Origin: Pseudomonadota bacterium
Lineage (GTDB): Bacteria > Pseudomonadota > Alphaproteobacteria > Rhizobiales > Xanthobacteraceae
Direction of reading: 5' to 3'
Assembly (NCBI GenBank): GCA_023432885.1
Contig: JAEZEU010000123.1
Location: forward strand, 1 to 8,384
Length of the DNA: 8,384 nucleotides
The position numbers and the translations under genes are program-made. How positions within the stretch are numbered: position 1 is the first letter of the stretch; each line of letters opens with the position of its first letter. Under the pieces are notes generated by a model. That model was not told the origin of the DNA, made no database searches, and saw only the letters and a list, made by a program, of their open reading frames with translations. Positions 7,419 to 8,384 of this stretch are shown here, piece after piece.

Positions 7419-7909
7419 CCAGCAAGCCCGCCGATCCGGATGCCAATAATCGCATCGTGGCGGTGACGCTCGACGAAGAGTCGATCGGCCGCTCCGGGCC
7501 CGACATCGAGCATGAGCGCGCGATCGCGATCTACGACCTGATCGAGCAGAACCTGTTCGCGCCGGAGGGCGCACCGGAAGGGCCGTACACGCTGCACATC
7601 GCGATTACAGGCAACCGCCTGATGTTCGACATACGCCACGAGAGCGGAACGCCTGTCGTGGCGCATCTGTTGTCGCTGACGCCGTTCCGGCGGATCGTGA
7701 AGGACTACTTCATGATCTGCGACAGCTACTATCAGGCGATCCGCACCGCGACGCCGGACAAGATCGAGGCTATCGACATGGGCCGCCGCGGCATCCATGA
7801 CGAGGGTTCGCGCACGCTGCAGGAGCGGCTGAAAGGCAAGGTGCGGGTCGACTTCGAAACCGCGCGCCGGCTCTTCACGCTGATCTGCGTCCTTCACTGG
7901 AAAGGATAG
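7415..7909 (+). CDS. UPF0262 family protein
   Basis: A 164-residue protein recognised as UPF0262 from RIVAVTLDEESIGRSGPDIEHERAIAIYDL (landmarks VTLDEESIGR and EHERAIAIYDL), the segment LTPFRRIVKDYFMICDSYY and the closing RRLFTLICVLHWKG. It is soluble, with no signal or membrane segment; function unknown. It is found almost only in alphaproteobacteria, downstream of hisD. ATG 7415 overlaps the hisD stop (ATGA), indicating translational coupling in one operon. A longer open frame runs upstream to 7025, but it lies inside hisD and is a shadow. The stop TAG (7907-7909) shares its last base with the first hairpin repeat. Confidence 0.92.
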
Positions 7910-8034
7910 CGCATGGCCCGGAAAAGCGTGCCGCGGCTTTCCGCCAAGGCGATGCGCCAAACGAAAGACTCGCGCATGGCCCGGAAAAGTGTGCAGCGGT
8001 TTTCCGCCAAGGCCATGCGCCAAACGAAAGACTC
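7909..8034. repeat. Tandem duplication of a 63-bp hairpin element
   Basis: Two head-to-tail copies (7909-7971 and 7972-8034) are identical at 59 of 63 positions. Each holds long inverted arms: in copy 2, GCGCATGGCC (7972-7981) pairs perfectly with GGCCATGCGC (8011-8020), and just inside, CGGAAAA pairs with TTTTCCG. Copy 1 has one mismatch in the outer arm (GGCGATGCGC) and one G-T pair inside. A constant 14-base tail, CAAACGAAAGACTC, closes each copy. The CGGAAAAGTGTG...TTTTCCG core resembles dispersed palindromic repeats I recall in Bradyrhizobium. It fills the space between UPF0262 and the phosphatase gene. Two copies with conserved unit length exclude a CRISPR reading. Confidence 0.92.
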
Positions 8035-8038
8035 CTGA
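7913..8038 (+). CDS. Possible small ORF: 41-residue duplicated basic peptide
   Basis: The tandem repeat reads as a continuous ORF because its 63-bp period is exactly 21 codons. The product is two near-identical 20-residue units (MARKSVPRLSAKAMRQTKDS and MARKSVQRFSAKAMRQTKDS) joined by one Arg; it is strongly basic. AAAGGA (7901-7906), inside the last codons of UPF0262, lies 6 bases before ATG 7913, and the TGA (8036-8038) ends 2 bases before the phosphatase GTG. That layout suits translational coupling, so ribosomes may well pass through it. The sequence is chiefly a DNA hairpin repeat, and I know no homologous protein; it may be translated only by accident. Confidence 0.35.
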   Translation: MARKSVPRLSAKAMRQTKDSRMARKSVQRFSAKAMRQTKDS

Positions 8039-8040
8039 CC

Positions 8041-8384
8041 GTGGTCGCGCTGCCGCGCGCGAAGAACCCGCAGGCCGTGCTGTTCGCCTGCGGCCAGAAC
8101 AGCGTGCGCTCGCCGATGGCCGAAAGCCTGCTGAAGCAGATGTTTCCTCAAGGCCTTTACGTGAAATCGGCAGGGGTGAAGAAGGGCGAGCTCGATCCCT
8201 TCGCGGTGGCCGTGATGGCCGAACTCGGGCAAGACATCTCCAGCCACAAGCCGATGACCTTCGAGGAGCTGGACGACTGGGAGGGGCTCAATTTCGACCT
8301 CATCATCACGCTGTCGCCCGAGGCGCATCACAAGGCCCTCGATCTGACGCGAACGCTGGCCGCCGATGTCGAATACTGGCCGAC
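8041..8384 (+). CDS. Low-molecular-weight phosphatase / arsenate-reductase-like protein (partial)
   Basis: The first 114 codons are present; the gene runs off the right edge. The phosphate-binding loop CGQNSVRS (17-24 from GTG 8041) gives the C-x5-R signature of low-molecular-weight tyrosine phosphatases and the related thioredoxin-type arsenate reductases, directly after strand AVLF. Further landmarks are SAGVKKGELDPFAV, HKPMTFEEL and FDLIITLSPEAHHKAL. The general-acid Asp, expected in a DP motif shortly after EYWP, is beyond the window. In alphaproteobacteria this gene follows UPF0262 and precedes infA. The start is uncertain: GTG 8041 gives the usual N-terminal length, but the frame stays open upstream through the repeat and the Shine-Dalgarno is weak (GAAAG, 8026-8030). 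Whether it acts on phosphotyrosine or arsenate cannot be decided here. Confidence 0.87.
   Translation, partial: MVALPRAKNPQAVLFACGQNSVRSPMAESLLKQMFPQGLYVKSAGVKKGELDPFAVAVMAELGQDISSHKPMTFEELDDWEGLNFDLIITLSPEAHHKALDLTRTLAADVEYWP

Noticed and set aside
7909..8034. Tandem repeat as a short CRISPR array
   Set aside because: Both copies are identical along the full unit, so there are no unique spacers, and no cas gene is nearby.

Overview
The window looks like a chromosomal segment of an alphaproteobacterium of the Bradyrhizobium/Rhodopseudomonas group. Three things point there: high G+C with strong GC bias at third codon positions, the gene run DUF2948 - hisD - UPF0262 - low-molecular-weight phosphatase, and GC-rich palindromic intergenic elements of the kind common in Bradyrhizobium. 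The genus is inferred from remembered family resemblance; no search was run.

Left end (1-724): a strong rho-independent terminator (41-70) closes an upstream unit that lies outside the window. A tRNA-Thr(GGU) gene follows on the minus strand (239-313), with its CCA encoded. Then comes a very hydrophilic 57-residue protein gene of unknown function (551-724). Bases 71-238 and 314-550 hold no gene I can support.

Middle (725-5480): a plus-strand accessory block. It starts with a pair: a three-part flavoprotein (cyclic-nucleotide-binding-like, glutaredoxin-like and thioredoxin-reductase-like regions, but without the redox CxxC) and, 20 bp later, a small UBP-type zinc-finger protein. An exported alpha/beta hydrolase with an Asp nucleophile follows. 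After a 200-bp gap come a five-helix membrane protein and a cytoplasmic Ser-type alpha/beta hydrolase of the non-haem chloroperoxidase/arylesterase family.

Right end (5481-8384): core genes, all on the plus strand. These are DUF2948; a palindromic repeat element; hisD (histidinol dehydrogenase, last step of histidine synthesis); UPF0262, overlapping hisD by ATGA; a 63-bp tandem hairpin repeat; and the start of a low-molecular-weight phosphatase/arsenate-reductase-like gene cut by the window edge. The tandem repeat itself reads as a small, basic, internally duplicated ORF with a good ribosome-binding site.

The points most worth a second look are the flavoprotein/zinc-finger pair, the coding-capable tandem hairpin inside the hisD operon, and the block lying where related genomes, as I remember them, carry murA next to DUF2948.
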